Origin: CAZFLY01 sp964519995
GTDB taxonomy: Bacteria; Planctomycetota; Phycisphaerae; Sedimentisphaerales; Anaerobacaceae
Reading direction: 5' to 3'
Assembly: GCA_964519995.1 (NCBI GenBank)
Contig: CAZFLY010000050.1
Coordinates: 1 to 21,052, forward strand
Length of the DNA stretch: 21,052 nucleotides
Under the pieces are notes generated by a model. That model had not been told where the DNA came from and did no database searches. It saw only the letters and a list, made by a program, of their open reading frames with translations. A program made the translations under genes and the position numbers. Of the stretch, positions 20,947 to 21,052 are shown piece after piece; position 1 is the stretch's first letter, and the number at the start of each line of letters is the position of its first letter.

Positions 20947-21052
20947 AGTTTATAGTAAAAGGATTGTTTTAGTTTACTATTTAAAATCATGTGTTAATCT
21001 CCTATGTTAAAAGTCTACTCCAATTTTTTACACTTATTTCGTTAAGTATTTG
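20947..21052. other. AT-rich flank at window end
   Basis: A 106-bp AT-rich tail upstream of the aldo/keto reductase operon. It presumably holds the operon promoter; no convincing -35/-10 pair was settled. No gene is seen before the window ends. Confidence 0.4.

Overview
The window looks like a chromosomal segment of a Gram-negative bacterium, most likely a planctomycete of the Phycisphaerae/Sedimentisphaerales type, and quite possibly a metagenome-derived contig. The case for this rests on a HYExAFE-family gene (a family I know mainly from planctomycetes), outer-membrane biogenesis genes (BamD-like, LptE), and dispersed repeats. One of these repeats encodes NKPN-type peptides that I associate with Phycisphaerae genomes. 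The taxonomic call is an inference; no rRNA or tRNA gene is visible.

Layout. (1) 1-1395 is almost gene-free. It holds a small LuxR-type HTH gene bracketed by repeats with a TAGTCA-TT-TGACTA palindrome, a consensus-like orphan promoter, two coupled micro-ORFs with strong ribosome binding sites, and an NKPN repeat. (2) 1396-3248 (minus) encodes RNA modification: a CCA-adding enzyme/poly(A) polymerase and RsmD. (3) 3424-5229 (minus) is a secreted GH2 beta-glucuronidase-like enzyme. (4) 5298-7542 (minus) is a tight operon, YkgJ-type protein > HisS > HYExAFE, joined by ATGA overlaps. (5) 7543-8163 is a divergent intergenic region with outward promoters, a dispersed inverted-repeat element and a cluster of hairpins. 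(6) 8164-15082 (plus) is a long, closely packed gene run: BamD-like TPR protein, LptE, a 30-codon ORF, FtsH, DsbD, Nth and a LOG-family protein. It concerns envelope assembly, membrane proteostasis, thiol transfer and DNA repair. (7) 15111-16433 (minus) is a pentapeptide-repeat protein with an uncharacterised C-terminal part, followed by a repeat-rich gap. (8) 16838-18223 (minus) is a GT4-like glycosyltransferase. (9) 18245-20922 (minus) is a broken sugar-metabolism cluster: aldo/keto reductase, zinc dehydrogenase, truncated fucU and truncated sugar-phosphate isomerase.

The most striking observation is at 18583-18652. A 70-bp near-copy (67/70 identical) of the ftsH translation-initiation region (9754-9823), in direct orientation 8.8 kb away, lies exactly between the two truncated genes. 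Base composition becomes clearly more AT-rich to the right of this patch. It therefore marks either a real rearrangement with templated filler DNA, the edge of an acquired segment, or an assembly chimera. I saw no CRISPR array, intact insertion sequence or recognisable defence system.
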